Shown here piece after piece: positions 49,397 through 62,704 of a DNA stretch of 64,000 bases. Both the position numbers and the translations under genes were made by a program. Source of the DNA: Nannobrachium achirus (Eukaryota; Chordata; Actinopteri; Myctophiformes; Myctophidae); assembly GCA_963921795.1 (NCBI GenBank), contig OY997659.1, forward strand, positions 28,626,790-28,690,789, given 5' to 3'. The notes under the pieces are model-generated. The model worked only from the letters and a program-made list of their open reading frames with translations, was not told the DNA's origin and did not search any database. How positions within the stretch are numbered: the first letter of the stretch is position 1; each line of letters starts with the position of its first letter.

Positions 49397-52300
49397 TTAT
49401 GTGTAGGAATGGAGGCATTCCTTTGAGCGTGATGTCATGTCCTGCAGCTCCCGCTCCTCCTTCATTTTGATGTCTTGGTAGGCATGCAAGTGACTGGCGT
49501 CCTTTAGGTAGGCCCAGTTTGCTGACAGAATCATGAGGAAGTGTATCTGTAAGAGAAGGGTGGGGGTTGGATGGCCCGTGAGCATGTCAAAGACGCAAAG
49601 CGAGCTACAGGAAGTCAGAGCTACATCACAGACAAAAAGTTAAGCTTTGTCAAAGGACATTACACAGAAGCGTGACAAACAAACAAAATGACTGACTGTT
49701 AAGATTATTATTGAAATCACTGTACTGGAGTCACTAGTATGCTACTGGCAGTGCTGCAGAGAAAGGCACTTTGAAGGGGAAGAGATGAGAACAGGATAGG
49801 GATGGTGCTGGATGTTAAACACATGCAGGAGGCTGTGGAGGTTAGTACAAAGCAAATTAAATGCCACGAGTGTCGTGAGTTTGAGCCTATTCAGACCACA
49901 GTAGATATTATGATTGATTATTACGTTGCGCTCTCTGTCTCCGAAAGTGATAAGAAATAGACAATTTGTGGGATATTTCGTAAACAAAGATTGTTTATTT
50001 TGTATAGAAAGAGAGGAAACAACTACAGTCTTCAAAAAATGTAGGAGAGAATTAAATATAATGAAATATGGAGTATAAGTAATCATAAACAAATCAAAGA
50101 AAGAAAGAACTGTAAGCATGCAGGCTCAGTGTTAAAAAAAATAACCAAATGGCTCTTTTAATGGCACTTTCTGAATGAATAAAGGAAAATAAAATATGGA
50201 AAAAAAACATCAACTTCATAACTGAAGCTATAACAGCATCAGATCAAAAAAATAACATTTAGCCTTCTTCTCTAAAATAGGAAAATGTCCTTTTATAAAA
50301 CATTATGAAGAAATGAGCCGAGGCTAATGGCCTCACGCAGAGGTTTACCCCTGGTACTGGCCTAAACCTTCATAGTGGTGTGCTAGATATGTGCACTTAC
50401 TTTACTATACACAACTGTTCAGCTTGTCAACATCGTCATAATTCTGCAGATACATTTCTCGTTCAGTTTAGGACCGTGGTTTAGAGACAAAGGCAATAAT
50501 CAATACTGAAAATGTTCTGTGTAATACTTTACGGTTTTGCTGGTTGGCACCAAAAAAAACAGAAATGTAAATTATCGGTGAAGAAACGAAAGAAATGTAA
50601 GGACAAGGCACTGAGCCAGTGTTACATATATTTACTGTAGCAAGTCCATTTACAATTGTATTTTCACTAGAATTCTCTTTCACCCAAAACACTAACCTCC
50701 ACTATCAAAAATATAATGCCTGAGAACGCTGTCAAAATATGCAAAATAATTTTGCTTTTCTCCTCCAGTCTATGGACAAATTAAGAGCTATTGTTCTGTG
50801 TTCATTAAGTTCCTTTTAAAACTATTTGCGCATCTGATTCATAATTAAAAAAAAAAAACTATCACCAAATAAAATCCGCAAAAGCTGTCTGTATTTTACA
50901 AGTACAAAACGCCTTTAACTCATTTGATTGCAACGGATCGATACTTTTTCTGTATTAACATGGAATACTGTGTGGAAAATACTGTCACGCGCTGACACAG
51001 AACCTTTTGACGTTAGGTTTCAAGGATTATAAATAACAACACTGATGTGATTTTCCTGCTGTGCTCGTTTCTGTGAATTTTAGTAACATATTTCTCTAAA
51101 ATAAGGCCCCAAGAAGAGTAGCACAATCCAGTCAATTATACCATATCAGCCCATTCTGAAGACGACACACATCAGGTACACGGTAAAATCTTCAGTGTTC
51201 ATTCATTTTCCCTTTCGAGTTAACTGAACACTCAGGATTTTACAGTGGACCCTGTGACAGGCATATATCCCTGGATATCAAAGGCTAAATGCAAACTGTA
51301 CGGTCAGCTATTTACACTTCATGTGAATACTAATGCAGAGTGTTGGGTTTCTATTCTCAGGTTTTTAGTTGATTTTTTTCTTCTTTTTTTATATTTGCCG
51401 TCAGTGGCCACTGACTCTACTCAGTACGATGTCCCCTCCACCCCCACCCCCAACCCCCCCCCAAAAAAAAGACGCACTGGGCTCTTAAATGGAATTTAAA
51501 ATTTAGTGCAGCAGTCTTCTCGACTCTTAAACTTCAAAACGGCAAAGTTATAAGTGGTAGCCATCATGTAGATCAGCTGGTGAAAGAGAACAGAATAAAG
51601 GTGGGTAAGAGAACACTCCAGCAACTAGTTTCCAATACCATGTAATGCTTAGCTTATAGTTTGTCGTAGAATGGTGTCGCGTTGCCAAGAATAGTTCACC
51701 GCGCTTCGCTATGTGACATGCTGTGAGCTTGTTGAGCACACGACACCGGCACGCAACGATGTATAGAGCAGTGGTTCTCAACAGTTTCAGGCCGCGACCC
51801 CCAAAATAGTCATATTTTAACTGGGGACCCCCCCACCCTGACAAGCACTATAAGAGTTGAGGCATTACATTTTGTATATCACGGTTCTATTGTGAAAATA
51901 ACAGTCCCGACCCACAGGTTGAGAACCACTGATATAGAGCACCGAAGTTTGACGTAATTTACACATCCCACTGTACCTGGGCCGCGTTTCCCCCCCCCCC
52001 CCCCCCCACCCCCCCCCCGTTCTGAATACCCACTTTTTTTTATATAAATAAGAACTGTGTTCCAAAAATAAACAAATTATCCCGGCGGTTTGACTCATAT
52101 GGATATGAAGAATCAACTGACTGAGAAAACACTATAAGGTTTCAGCTGCCGAAGTAGTTACATTAAACGATCTTAAACAATACAGAATCACCTCCCTGAC
52201 AATATCGCAGAGACAGTACGTTTATTTTTGGACCACAGTGCTTAAAAGAGACGATTCTGAAGATGAAACCAATGCTATTTTCCATAGAAATAAACCTCCG

Positions 52301-55300
52301 TGACCCAGGGTCTCTTGCTTTGGTACAGTACGTGAGCACGTTCCTTCACGTTCCTTGTGGAGTCCGAAATCGCCACTGTCGGGCAGAAACCTTGTGTCTC
52401 TGAGTTTCAAATTTGTACGTTTTTTTGTAAAGTAAAGCTCATCATTAAAGGCTTCATGGGGTGCGTGATTAATAGAAAATAAGTACGTTTTTGGGTGAAC
52501 TACTCCTTTAATATACTTTGTTGCGTGCGGTGTCGCACATCGAAAATAGCCGATTTAACAAGCTCACAGATCAGCGATTTCCGGAGTGCGGCTCAACCCC
52601 ACAGGCAAGTGCAAATCTGGCAAAAGCTGGACCGGGGGCTTCTTAGCAGATGGTGAACAGCGAATGGAATTTGAGCCGTTGGAAAGAGAGTCTATGTGTG
52701 TGTGATCTCCCTTAGCGTGATCGCATAAAACCATGTGAGAAATGAGGAGAGGGAGCATTGCACTCAACGATTCTACCAAATACAAACCAACCATGCAAGG
52801 ATAGGCTAAAGGGAGAGGATGAGTGGAGAGGCTGAGAGATGCTTACCAGGGCAATGACGGTGGCTCCTGCGCCAGCGCACGCTACGATGTACAAGTGGTA
52901 GGAGAGGTAGAACTGAAAGGCAAGAAAAGGACTGTATTATATTCAATTTCAGGAATGACATTTCCCAGGCACGTGCCCTTTCATCAGTCTGTAAAAAGTG
53001 CCCTCTCCAGTTCAGTTCAGAGTTTATTTGTCACATATTTTTACAATAGTGAAATGTAATAGACGACTCCTCAAAGCATATGCCACAAACAAAAAACAAG
53101 ACAGACATAGAAAACAGTAATGATGTCGGGGTTATTGCACAAAACAAATAAGGTTCAAAACAAAAGCAAAATGTCTTTAGTCAGTGCCATTTAGGTATCT
53201 TATGGCTTGAGGAAAGAAACTCCTCCTGAATCTCTCTGTTTTTGCCATATGTGACTGGTACCTCCTCCCCCCCCTCCCTGAGCTGAGGAGAGTGAATAGT
53301 CCGTGGTCTCCAGACCATGAATGCAGTTTTTACTATGCTGAAAGAAGTGCAAATGCCCTCTTTCCATGCCATACCTGAAGGCAGCATTCAAGAGAATTAC
53401 CTCGTCCAAGCTCTCCTGAACTCGAATGCAGCATTGTCTCCAGTATTGACTTGATAATGCTTAGTTCAGTGTGGTATCACATACCGAAAATAGCCGACCT
53501 CCAAGCTCACAACGTGTCACGCTGCGACGCGTTGTGAGCTTGGAGGTCTGCTATTTACGATACTTCCACCAAAAGGCCAATTTAGAAATGTCAGCCCCTG
53601 CCTCTCTAACATTCTCTGCACGTCCCTGACATTTCCAGATAATTTCATCGACCAAATGGCGAAATCGTCAAAATGTTTTCCTCGACTACCATTTTTCACT
53701 GACGAAAACGAAATAAAAACTAAGCCATGTTGACTAAAACTAAGACAATTTCGTCAACAAATAAAAACTAGACTAGAGGTACTATTGGAGAATAGATCCA
53801 GTAGAACAAGACAAGTCATTTTATTTTTGGTTGCGCTCCAGTGTTGCGCTCTGAAAATATCAGATCTACAAGCTCACAGTCGCAAAATCAGTCATTACGA
53901 CGCCATCAAGGACGGCCAAAATACATTTTTGTCGACAAAATACACTCTTCCTCTTACCTCACTGGTGTTACAGATGTCACCTAGCGTCTCCCCGCAAGCC
54001 TTGCCTGGTGTAGCGTTCCATGGAATAATTCCTGCAATTGTGAAATTAAAGAGTTTATATTTACACAGAGTGAAATCTCTGCATTGTGTTAAGACAGTAA
54101 AAAACCAGAATGAGACACTAAGGATTGCCAAAAGTCTACTGAGTCAACAGCATGCGGTCGCTTTTTATTTATAGATAATCACAAAAGATGTCTTTAATTT
54201 GCATACAATTTCTGTTACACCGTCACACGACCGTAAACCATATCAAAGCACAATGAAATGGCACAAAGAGCATTTTTCATCTGTTATGGTTTACTGCTAC
54301 TATTATGGTCCTGCCTCGTGGAGCTCGAGATGGCGCTGAGCAATGGGGAAAGAAATAACAAGCCGTGTTTTTCTATGCCACTCATTACTTAACTCTGCAG
54401 CACCTCAACCTGGCCTGAGCTTGACTCACCGAAGAAAACATAAACAACGAGACACGAGAACACTAGAACTCCTTGACAATGCAACACGGAAGGCTGGAAG
54501 AATGGCATGGTGGAATGTGTTGTTGACGCACACACAGTGTTGTCCATTCTCTCACCGTACTGACGGACGTCGACACAGATGGTGTTTATGTTGATGGTGA
54601 GGTTGGCCATGGGTGCCCTCATGGCGGCACAGGTGGACCACATGTTGTAGAAGAGGAAGACGGGCACGGCGGAGAAGCCGAACACGCCCAGCCACGCGAT
54701 GCCCAGGATGTACGTCAGGAACACAAACTGACGGCGATAGAGAACGGAGAGGGTACGTTATTAGCATGACAAGGTGAACATAGCATTTCTGGTCCTGTGT
54801 GAAATGGCTTTGGAATTTTTTTGATATTTTCAGATGGGGGTCCACAGCCAAATACATATTCATTTGGGGGCCCTTGAAATTAAAAAGGTTTGAGAACCAC
54901 TATGCTATAGTAGCCCTAGGGAGGTGGTTGCATGGTAACTACTAGTTACTAAGTAGGGATGCACCGATGTGACATTTCTGGCCGATACCAAATATATATA
55001 TTTTTAAGATTTGTTTTTCGGCCTTTATTATTATTATTATTATGTCTTTATTGACAGGACAGTTGACTGACAGGAAATGGGGAGAGAGATGGGGAGCAGT
55101 AGTAGTAGTAGTAAGCCTTGCCGAGCCATTAGCAGCATCTCCTGCTTCTGTAGCGTGAGGCAGCTTGATGTACAAGTACACCCCCTGGACATGACGCTAG
55201 TATGTCACAGGGACTTACCCCCAACCTCCAACCCTTGATGCTGAGCAGGGATGCCAGGCAGGGAGGCACTGAGTCTTTGGTATGACCCGACAGGGGTTCG

Positions 55301-58300
55301 AACCCTGACCTCCCAGTCTCAGGGCGAACACTCTAACCACAATGGCACTGAGCCGAACCCACGACACGCGGTCAGGCATCAGAGCCTATGTGGTATGCGC
55401 CTGGACCGCTATGCCAGCGGGTGCCCCCCGATACTGATAATTGATGTCAACATTGCTGTCATGGTCTATAAACGATATTTACCAATGTCGAATATCATGC
55501 ATCCAGGGACGTGCAGAAACCTCGTATCTCCAAGTTTCAAATTTGTATTTTTTTTTTTCGCAAAGCAAAGCCCTACTTCATCATATAAGGCTGTCGCACA
55601 AAAGTAGTGAAAACAGCAGATCTACAAGCGGTGCGAGGCGTTGTGTGCTTGTAGATCGGCTGTTTTCACTAGTTTAAATCATTTTTAAAATGGTTTTGGA
55701 CATACAAGGTTTCCACCCGACAATGACGAAATATAACTCATGTAATTGGCCCACTGGCTTGTCACTTGTCATGATCTGAAATGGCAAATCTTTGAGTAGC
55801 AGCAGTGCTGTAGAGAGAGATCTCTCTATAGCGCGCAATGAGGGCCTCTCCAACTCTTTTTCCCGGGCTGAATCAGGGGCCCAGCATGTCCCTGCATGCA
55901 TCCCTAGCGGTACCGTACCATCCCGCTGATGCAGCGTCCGCAGATGGTGGTCTTGAACTCGCTGTGCAGCTCCTTGACAGCACTGGTGGTGTAGAAGCCC
56001 TCGGCCAGCAGGATGATGCCGTACAGGAAGAAGAAGGAGGCGATGCCGTAGATGACGTACTGCATCAACTGTACTCTGTAAAGGACAGGACGACAAGCCC
56101 AGTTACAGTATGACATTGTTACTATTCTTTATGCAAGGGATAATTGCAGGGGATAAGCACCTCGGCTTTGCCTCTTTGTTTAAAACCCATTTAGAACGAG
56201 TACAATTATTGTGTATAATTATTTTATGCTTTAACTATTGAAAAATAGCAGATATACAAGCTCACAGCGCGGCACCGAGTGCCGCGCTGCGAGCTTGTAG
56301 ATCTGCTATTTTTTCAGTTAGTCTGTTCTTGAGAGACTACTATGTCAGTGGTTCTCAAACCTTTTCATGTGAAGGACCCCCAAACTGATATTTATTTGGC
56401 CACGGACCCCCATCTCAAAATATTTAGTTCCAGGGACCACCCAGAAGCAAAATTTGAGTTACAAACGTTCGCTTTAAAAATACATATATTCAAAGATTTG
56501 CACACATTTTCACAACTTTTTCAAAAATAGCAGATAGCAGATCTAGCAGATCTACAAGCTGTGAGCTTGTATATCTGCTTATTTTTCAATAGTTAAAGCA
56601 TTCAATAATTCTAGGCTTAATGATCCTGTCGGGGGTGATTTTTCAACGACAGCCAGTGCACTGACAATTATTCTGCTTATTACACGGCTACTTAATAAAT
56701 AAATAAATACATTAATTAACCCAAAAGTAACAACAAAACGAAGGATTTCTTTGCTCACGGTAATGAAAGTATTCCATTAAGTGTTGTGCTGGCTGTCTAC
56801 CCAGCGCAACACGGTGGCCTCGGAAAACAAGGAAGTGTTTGTCAAATACGAATACATTTTTGGTTACTGCATCGTCTGTTTCTCGCTTCGAAATGTTTTC
56901 AAAAACATTCTTGAGAGCACCGTTTCGTTTTAAATTACATTATGTGTTTGTTTACGGCTGTCGGATACAGCATAAATTCAAGCGGTGCACTGGGCGCAGC
57001 CAGGTGCGCTGAGTCTTTGATTAGACAGCGGTCTGTTATTGAGCAAAAAACAGGCAGTTAAATCAGTTTTTCTTCGGCACCATTTGTAATAATAGAAACA
57101 TTAGCCCATCTACAAGATAAACAAAGACACCGTTGTACGACTAAGTATAAATCGGTTGTATAACCACGGTCGTCATGTACCGGTATGGCTGTGGAGAAAA
57201 CGTGCGAGGTGTTCTCCACGGCACTCTTGTTTAAACAACGGTGACAATGTTGTATGCCTCCGACGCAAGTGCTTGGAAAGACGCGGTAAAAGTGTCAGGT
57301 GGAGTTATTGCGCTTGACACGACACAGCTTGGGATGGAAAAAAGTGCTGCATGCCGTCGTTGTTTTTTTCGCGATCGAGTGGAATCTTGAACTAATTAAC
57401 AGTTTGATGCTGATGAATTGTAAGCAGATGGCCACGTCTGAAATAGACGGGCTCAGATTCCAAGAAGAAGAGCAGAGTGACACAGTAAGCCGCTCACTCA
57501 AACAACAACAAAGAGAGGGAGAGAGAGAGAGAGAGAGAGACAGAGAGAGATAACAGGTGATGCACGTCTGTTGAACTCATCTGTCTGAGATGGAACACCG
57601 CTGTAGACATCTTAAATTAAACAGTCCACTCCAAGAGCACTCTTAAACCCCAACATAAAACATATGCAGCCAGGGGCCCTGTCTCTTCTCTCTCTCTCTC
57701 TCTGTCTCGCTCTCTCTCCAGATTCATTGTCTAGATTAATGGGTGCTACTTACAAAAGTCCATATTAGGTCTGTTCTTGAGGGTAAGGTGAAGCTGTGCG
57801 ACATTTTATCATCTAAAAATAACCCGCACGAACTCAACCTAATTGAAAGTATCTGCCTTTGTTGACTGTGATGGAAAAGTTAAGACCCGGACAAATTACA
57901 GATAACCGATCACCATTAGAACAGTGGTACATCTTTGTCATAGAAAGAATGCCGATCTATAAGCTCATAACATGTCAAATTGAGCTTTGTTTGTATTTTA
58001 TTAAAATAGATCATGTTTCTTTATAATCGATAAAAATTAAACCGATTACTTTGATTAACTATTGCACCCAGACATCCATGTAGTACCCCTGCCTGATGCT
58101 TATCATCTCCCTTCACCAACGAAGGATTCCTGTTTCGGAAGACTTGGGTTAGAACTTCGGTTTTCGATTGATTGAATACAAAGTACCCCAATGGAAACAA
58201 ACAGGCCATAGTGCTTTCTTGGGTTTAAAATCCTCTTAGTGGACCTTGTATTGAACTGTACTTTCCTGTGCTTGTTGTTTTGCAAACAGCTAATAAAGTA

Positions 58301-58980
58301 CTCAATCAATCAATCCATTGATTGCCAGGTGGTTACACAAACAGTAGGACATGGGTCTTCAACAGGGGGTTCCGCTAGGGGGTCCTCAGAGTTACTACAG
58401 GGGGTCCTCCAAATCTTTGAGTGATAACTTGAACCCTAGTGTCCATACTCTGCGAACTTTAGCCAAAAATAGCAGATCACAATGCCTCGTGCTGCGAGGC
58501 GTTGTGAGCTTGTAGATCGCCTATTTTTGGCAAAGAGCTTTGGTGTAGAGGGGAAAAAGAGCAGATAAAGTACAGTGTGAAAGGTCAAGCTTATTAAGTA
58601 TTGACGGTTCAAGTGGTTAAATATCTGAAAACACAACTTGACATGAATCCAAAATACACTGATGATTGTGCTGTCAAACAATGAAACTATATGGAATCTA
58701 TGAAAAGGTTGACCCTCAACTAAGGGGTCCTTGGCCTGAAAAACGTTGAAGACCCCTGCAGTGGGAGGTTTTGCAGAAGAGTGTGTCACTCACATGTCAG
58801 TCAGCATGGCATGGTCACTGGTGACCTGGGAGAAGTGTGTCTCCAGGATGGTCACCGTGCCCGTGAGGGCCACGTGGCCACAGCCGCAGAACAGGGCCAC
58901 GCCAGAGAAACACAGGATGGTGGCCACCAGCGACGCGTACGGAACCCCTCCTAGACATTTGATGCAGCACTCGAAGCAAC
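49397..58980 (-). CDS. gpm6b: Neuronal membrane glycoprotein M6-b, 5'-partial
   Basis: Proteolipid (PLP/DM20/M6) family tetraspan protein of neuronal and glial membranes. Coding exons on the minus strand: 58980-58794, 56075-55919, 54727-54556, 54031-53958, 52912-52847 and 49546-49397 (TAA 49399-49397). Phases agree and give 268 residues from [18 protein letters not shown] to KECLHSYT. The first exon, which ends in phase 1 and supplies the start codon and about 10-25 residues, was not found and probably lies beyond 64000. Visible features: N-terminal Cys cluster (palmitoylation in the family), first membrane segment [14 protein letters not shown], second [20 protein letters not shown], third [19 protein letters not shown], fourth [20 protein letters not shown]. 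The large loop has NLT and NTS glycosylation sites and paired cysteines. [19 protein letters not shown] and [13 protein letters not shown] favour M6B over GPM6A or PLP1. It converges towards ofd1. Confidence 0.95.
49547..52846 (-). other. gpm6b: gpm6b last intron
   Basis: AT-rich, no supported gene. Contains the MITE at 51769-51931 nested in palindrome-bearing sequence (about 51655-51760), a poly-C run near 51990-52018, and a repeat at about 52449-52512 (ggcttcatggggtg...actcctttaa) resembling 9025-9070. Confidence 0.6.
51769..51931. mobile_element. Short hAT-like MITE with 8-bp target duplication
   Basis: Ends cagtggttctcaaca and ggttgagaaccactg; flanks gtatagag (51761-51768) and atatagag (51932-51939). 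It inserted into another palindrome-bearing repeat. Confidence 0.85.
53455..53580. mobile_element. Palindrome-bearing element in gpm6b intron
   Basis: Near-perfect palindrome at 53483-53558 (gaaaatagccgacctccaag and complement, with cacaacgtgtcacgctgcga in the centre). Outer sequence ggtatcacataccg/cgatactt is unlike hAT ends seen elsewhere. Confidence 0.65.
54952..55510 (-). mobile_element. SINE inside a hAT-like fragment, gpm6b intron
   Basis: tagggatgcaccgatgtgac at 54955 is a typical hAT end. Inside, a minus-strand tRNA-derived SINE (about 55020-55425) has B-box text gggttcgaacccc and A-box text attgtggttagagtg, with an AAT-repeat tail at 55027-55041. After it, 'ccccgatactgataatt' resumes the outer element. 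Limits are approximate. Confidence 0.65.
55590..55685. mobile_element. Palindrome-bearing element
   Basis: tagtgaaaacagcagatcta...agatcggctgttttcacta at 55604-55673 is a long palindrome with a short centre (gcggtgcgaggcgttgtgtg). Confidence 0.75.
56150..56610 (-). mobile_element. Composite of dispersed repeat and family B hAT element
   Basis: 56200-56345 is a deleted version of 22920-23205, with a palindrome at 56241-56313. 56344-56600 closely matches 23213-23460 (cagtggttctcaaacctttt). The same two elements adjoin in the same order in both places, so they may move as one unit. Confidence 0.75.
57515..57720. repeat. (GA)n and (TC)n tracts
   Basis: A GA-rich tract at 57515-57551 and a TC-rich tract at 57686-57720, purine/pyrimidine mirror blocks in gpm6b intron 2. 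Confidence 0.8.
58350..58758. mobile_element. hAT MITE, CATGGGTCTTCAAC/CAGGGG family
   Basis: Ends catgggtcttcaac and gttgaagacccctg with target duplication cagtagga (58342-58349) and cagtggga (58759-58766). It lies 35 bases from the gpm6b exon 2 donor. Core palindrome at about 58468-58532. Confidence 0.92.
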
Positions 58981-59084
58981 CTGGATGGAGAGAAAGAAAA
59001 AAAGGATAGGAAAGAATTGTCAGATGACTGTATAATTCACCATGTTTTATACTTCATCGTACTACGGTGCCACGTATCCTGTGT

Positions 59085-59400
59085 TTTTTTTTCACAGGAT
59101 ACTCTCAAGAACAGACTAACTGAGCTCCATTTAAGTGAAAAGGACCTTTTCTTTGACGATGGCTATAGCCAGATTGCTGACATAGAAACACAGGTTTTTC
59201 AAAAAACCTTAGAAGGATTCAAAAGACACTTATAGAATCGGGTCAAAATTTCAATTTTCACAATTTTTCAAAAATAGCAGACCTACAAGCTCGCAGCGCG
59301 GCACTCGGTGCCGCGCTGTGAGCTTGTATATCTGCTATTTTTCAATAGTTAAAGCATAAAATAATGATACACATTACACAATCATTTGTACCCGTTCTAA
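59085..59400 (+). mobile_element. Dispersed repeat with palindrome and exon-like segment, copy 2
   Basis: A pyrimidine tract and CAG (ttttttttcacag) precede an open segment ending TAG at 59233-59235; it encodes LKNRLTELHLSEKDLFFDDG and ends LEGFKRHL. It is followed by the palindrome at 59267-59343 (aaaaatagcagacctacaag and complement). I cannot assign the protein segment. Confidence 0.7.
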
Positions 59401-60359
59401 ATGGGTTAAATTAAGGCATCCCCCCCCCCCCGCCCCCCCAGGCAATGCGAGTGCAGAGTTCCGCGTGCGTCACAGAAGGGGGCATTTACAAAAATCCCTG
59501 TTTAAAAAAACACATGCGTAGCGAATCTACAAGCTTGCGTTGCGTTGTGATGCGATGTGTTGTGTTGTTGTGTGCTTGTAAATAAGTTATTTATGCTTCT
59601 TTTTCTTCTTTTTCTTAATCTTTGAACATTTTCACCCATAACGACGCCAAGTTGTTAATCAAGCTTCAGTCAAAGATAACATTACTGATCTGTTATGAAT
59701 TAGCCGAACAGCATACTGGCTGCCTCGTGCATTTGTCAGCCTCACGTGTTAAGAAGACAAGCACAAAGAAGTCCATATAAGGGACTGTATTTCTCTCTAC
59801 TCTGTACTACGTATAGGAAGAAGTAATAGCTACGCTCAGGGAAACTGAGAATGGAATGATACTGACAGTAAGAAGAATGGCATCGAACTGTTGATTCAAC
59901 AGAATAATACAGCCAGTCTCATTGCTGATCACTTACAGATACAGATTACAGTAAGTCATGTATATAAAAGTATATTTCTCTGTGCCTCCGATATACTGTA
60001 ACTCAGGCAGGCCAGGGTGCATCTCAGGAGCAGGACATGTAGCAGAGAAATGTCCTGGAGCACACAGGCAGTTAAAGCCTTTTTATTGCAGGTAGAAACC
60101 AACAACATTTTGATTGTTACATCTTCATTTATACGTCTACCAGTAAGACTCCCTAATCGGGAGATAAGCGACCGTTGGTCGCTTATCTCCACAAATAGGC
60201 CAAAAGTTTGTTTTACCAATTATTACACTCTATGTGAACATTTACATCAACAAATCCCAAGTACTATGCAGAACGACCCATTTCAAGTTTTTAATGTACA
60301 ACAATATTTAGAAAATAGGTCTACAAGCTGACAGTCCTCGTCCCTTATATTCCCATAGG

Positions 60360-60720
60360 TTATATGGAGATCTCAGTGTTTGTCAGTCCTTGTTCATTTA
60401 TGCCCATATATGGACATCTCTATATCTACTGTAACAGTCCTTGTCCCTTTATGCCCATATATGGAGATCTCTTAACTGTAAGTCCTTGTCCCTTTTATGC
60501 CCATATATGGATATTCCTGATGTCATCAGTATATGAACATATATGGGCTTTCTGATATGCCCATATATGGAGATCTCTTAACTGTAAGCCCTTGTCCCTT
60601 TTATGCCCATATATGGATATCCCTGATGTCATCCGTATATGCCCATATATGGGCTTTCTAATATGCCCATATATGGAGATCTCTGTATCTCCATATATGG
60701 GTATAAAAGGATACTTCAGG
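60360..60720. repeat. Tandem repeat rich in CCATATATGG
   Basis: Units of about 50-100 bp. Exact CCATATATGG at 60404, 60455, 60501, 60561, 60607, 60643, 60667 and 60691. This is the CArG consensus CC(A/T)6GG. The repeated text includes ccttgtcccttttatg and 'ccctgatgtcatc'. Confidence 0.9.
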
Positions 60721-60963
60721 TCTGACATCAGGTTTGTTTATATTGGGTTGCTAGGTTTGACATCACAAACTCTATGGGCCATCTGACCTAGAAATCTATA
60801 TTTGGGCATAGATGACTCATCGTGACCTCATCACACGTCGACCGCACGTGTGACGTGCGGTCGACCGCACGTGTGACCGACGGACGGCCGGTGGAGGTTT
60901 TCATACTAAACTGCGACCTTACGGTCGCAATCAATCAGGAAGGCCACTCTTTTGAAGCCTGTA

Positions 60964-61215
60964 TGCCAGAAGGGAGAGTGTTTTCTGCAGGTCGTTCAGT
61001 CCGAGTGTATCAAAGGGTGCGTTCGGAAATGCGCACCGGGTGTGTGCTCAGTGTAGTGAGTGCCTAAACCTAACCCTAATAATCCCAACCCTAACCTCAG
61101 TAAAACTATGCCTATAACCTAACCCTAACCCTAACCACACCCGGTGCACATTTCCGAACGCACTATTTGATACACTCGGACTGAAAGACCTGCACAAAAT
61201 ACTCTCCCATGCCAG
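60964..61215. repeat. Foldback with telomere-like loop
   Basis: Arms about 60964-61044 and 61136-61215 (agtccgagtgtatcaaa and tttgatacactcggact). The loop has CCTAACC units and ctcagtaaaactatgcc, the complement of the core seen at 3065 and 17660. Confidence 0.85.
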
Positions 61216-61724
61216 AATGCAGAACCTTTGTCTGTGGTCACTTCCTGTTTTCAGTACGACGCAGATCTATCACAATTTGATCACGACATTTGATCAAAAT
61301 GTGTCACAGTTATATATAAGTACACTGGCTGTCAGCCAAGCTGTGATGGAAATCAATGGCGATGCATGATATCAGAGGATGCTTGAATGTCTGAGTGAGC
61401 CAGTTGGATCGGCCTAGTTCTGCATATGTTTCCATTATGACACATAATGGAAAATAACTATACTTGATGTTTAACCACTTGAACTCCAGTATCCCTATTC
61501 TGGGGGGAACAAAAGTTGCGACGCATTGTGAGCTTGTAGATCGGCTATTTATGTCGAAGAGATTTGGTGCAGATTGAAAAAGAACGCACCAACTACAGTG
61601 CAATTAACACATTTAGAGGGTCTAAAGTGGTCAAACTCAAGGGATGTTGATGAATTCCAAATATTATTAAAGTATTCTGCAGCACCCCTGGACTTAAGTC
61701 ACGGCACCCACTTTGAGAAACCCT

Positions 61725-62167
61725 TCTCTAGGACTCCAATGATCTACACCCCTAGGGGGTCCTCAGAGTTACTACAGGGGGTCCTTCAAATCTTTGTGTG
61801 ATAGAAACCCTTTCCTCCTTTTGAACCCTAACGTCCATATTCTGAGAACTTTAGCCAAAAATAGCAGATCTACCAGCTCACAACGCCTCGCGCTGCGAGG
61901 CGTTATGAGCTTGTAGATCGGCTATTTTCGGCAAAGAGGTTTGGTGTAGAGGCGAAAAAAGAGCACGCTAAGTACAGAGTGAAGGGTCAAGTTTATTAAG
62001 TATTGACGGTTCAAGTGGTTAAATATCTGATGACACAAATTGACATGAATCCAAAATACACTGATGATTGTGCTGTCAAACGATGAAACTATATGGAATC
62101 TGGGGGTCCCTGCTTCATCTCTCTCTCAGCTAAGGGGTCCTTGGCCTAAAAGCGTTGAAGACCCCTG
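61725..62167. mobile_element. hAT MITE of the CAGGGGTCTTCAAC family, left end degraded
   Basis: Right end gcgttgaagacccctg is intact. 'gggggtcctcagagttacta' on the left side and the palindrome at 61857-61930 match other copies. Confidence 0.8.
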
Positions 62168-62704
62168 CTCTACACTGTAGGTCTTTTAACTCTGAGAGTG
62201 TGCAAATTGGTTTCATTTATACACTCACGTCACGAGTTACAGACCCCTGATGGTCCCCCGGACCTGATGTTGAGAACCGGTGCTGTATAGCTTATTATGA
62301 TACAGGCTGAATCACCACAGTGCACACTGTGTATGCCTGTAAACAGCCCCCAATGTGCTTCCAATCAGGGCCACGTATGCGTGTCTGAGAGGATGTTGTA
62401 TTTTAAAACAGGAGGCTGAGATTTACAAGACATCACGGTAAAGGGGATGAGGTTTATGTGTTCCCCGGATTACCTCATATCTACAGCAAGTCTCCTGGGT
62501 AACGGTTTGACATTGACAAATTTACTTGACACTATTTTGGTATTTTAGCCTTGAAAGAACTACACTGACCTTCACAGAATAGGCTATACAACATCTCTGT
62601 CAGGTGCTAGCTTCCTGTGGAAAGCAAGGGGCGTTTTGAGGGCATGTTTGAAAGCAATACACCAGCAAGACGTCCTCAGGGCGAGAAGCACGCTTAAACA
62701 ACAG

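Noticed and set aside
57150..57560. Alternative first exon of gpm6b
   Set aside because: The stretch is somewhat CpG-rich but lies downstream of exon 2 on the gpm6b strand and shows no donor with a suitable start codon.
49397..58980. Assignment to GPM6A or PLP1
   Set aside because: The second membrane segment, the [10 protein letters not shown] loop and the OFD1 neighbour all fit GPM6B; the PLP1-specific insert is absent.
60964..61215. Interstitial telomere from a chromosome fusion
   Set aside because: The CCTAACC units are few, degenerate and confined to foldback loops.
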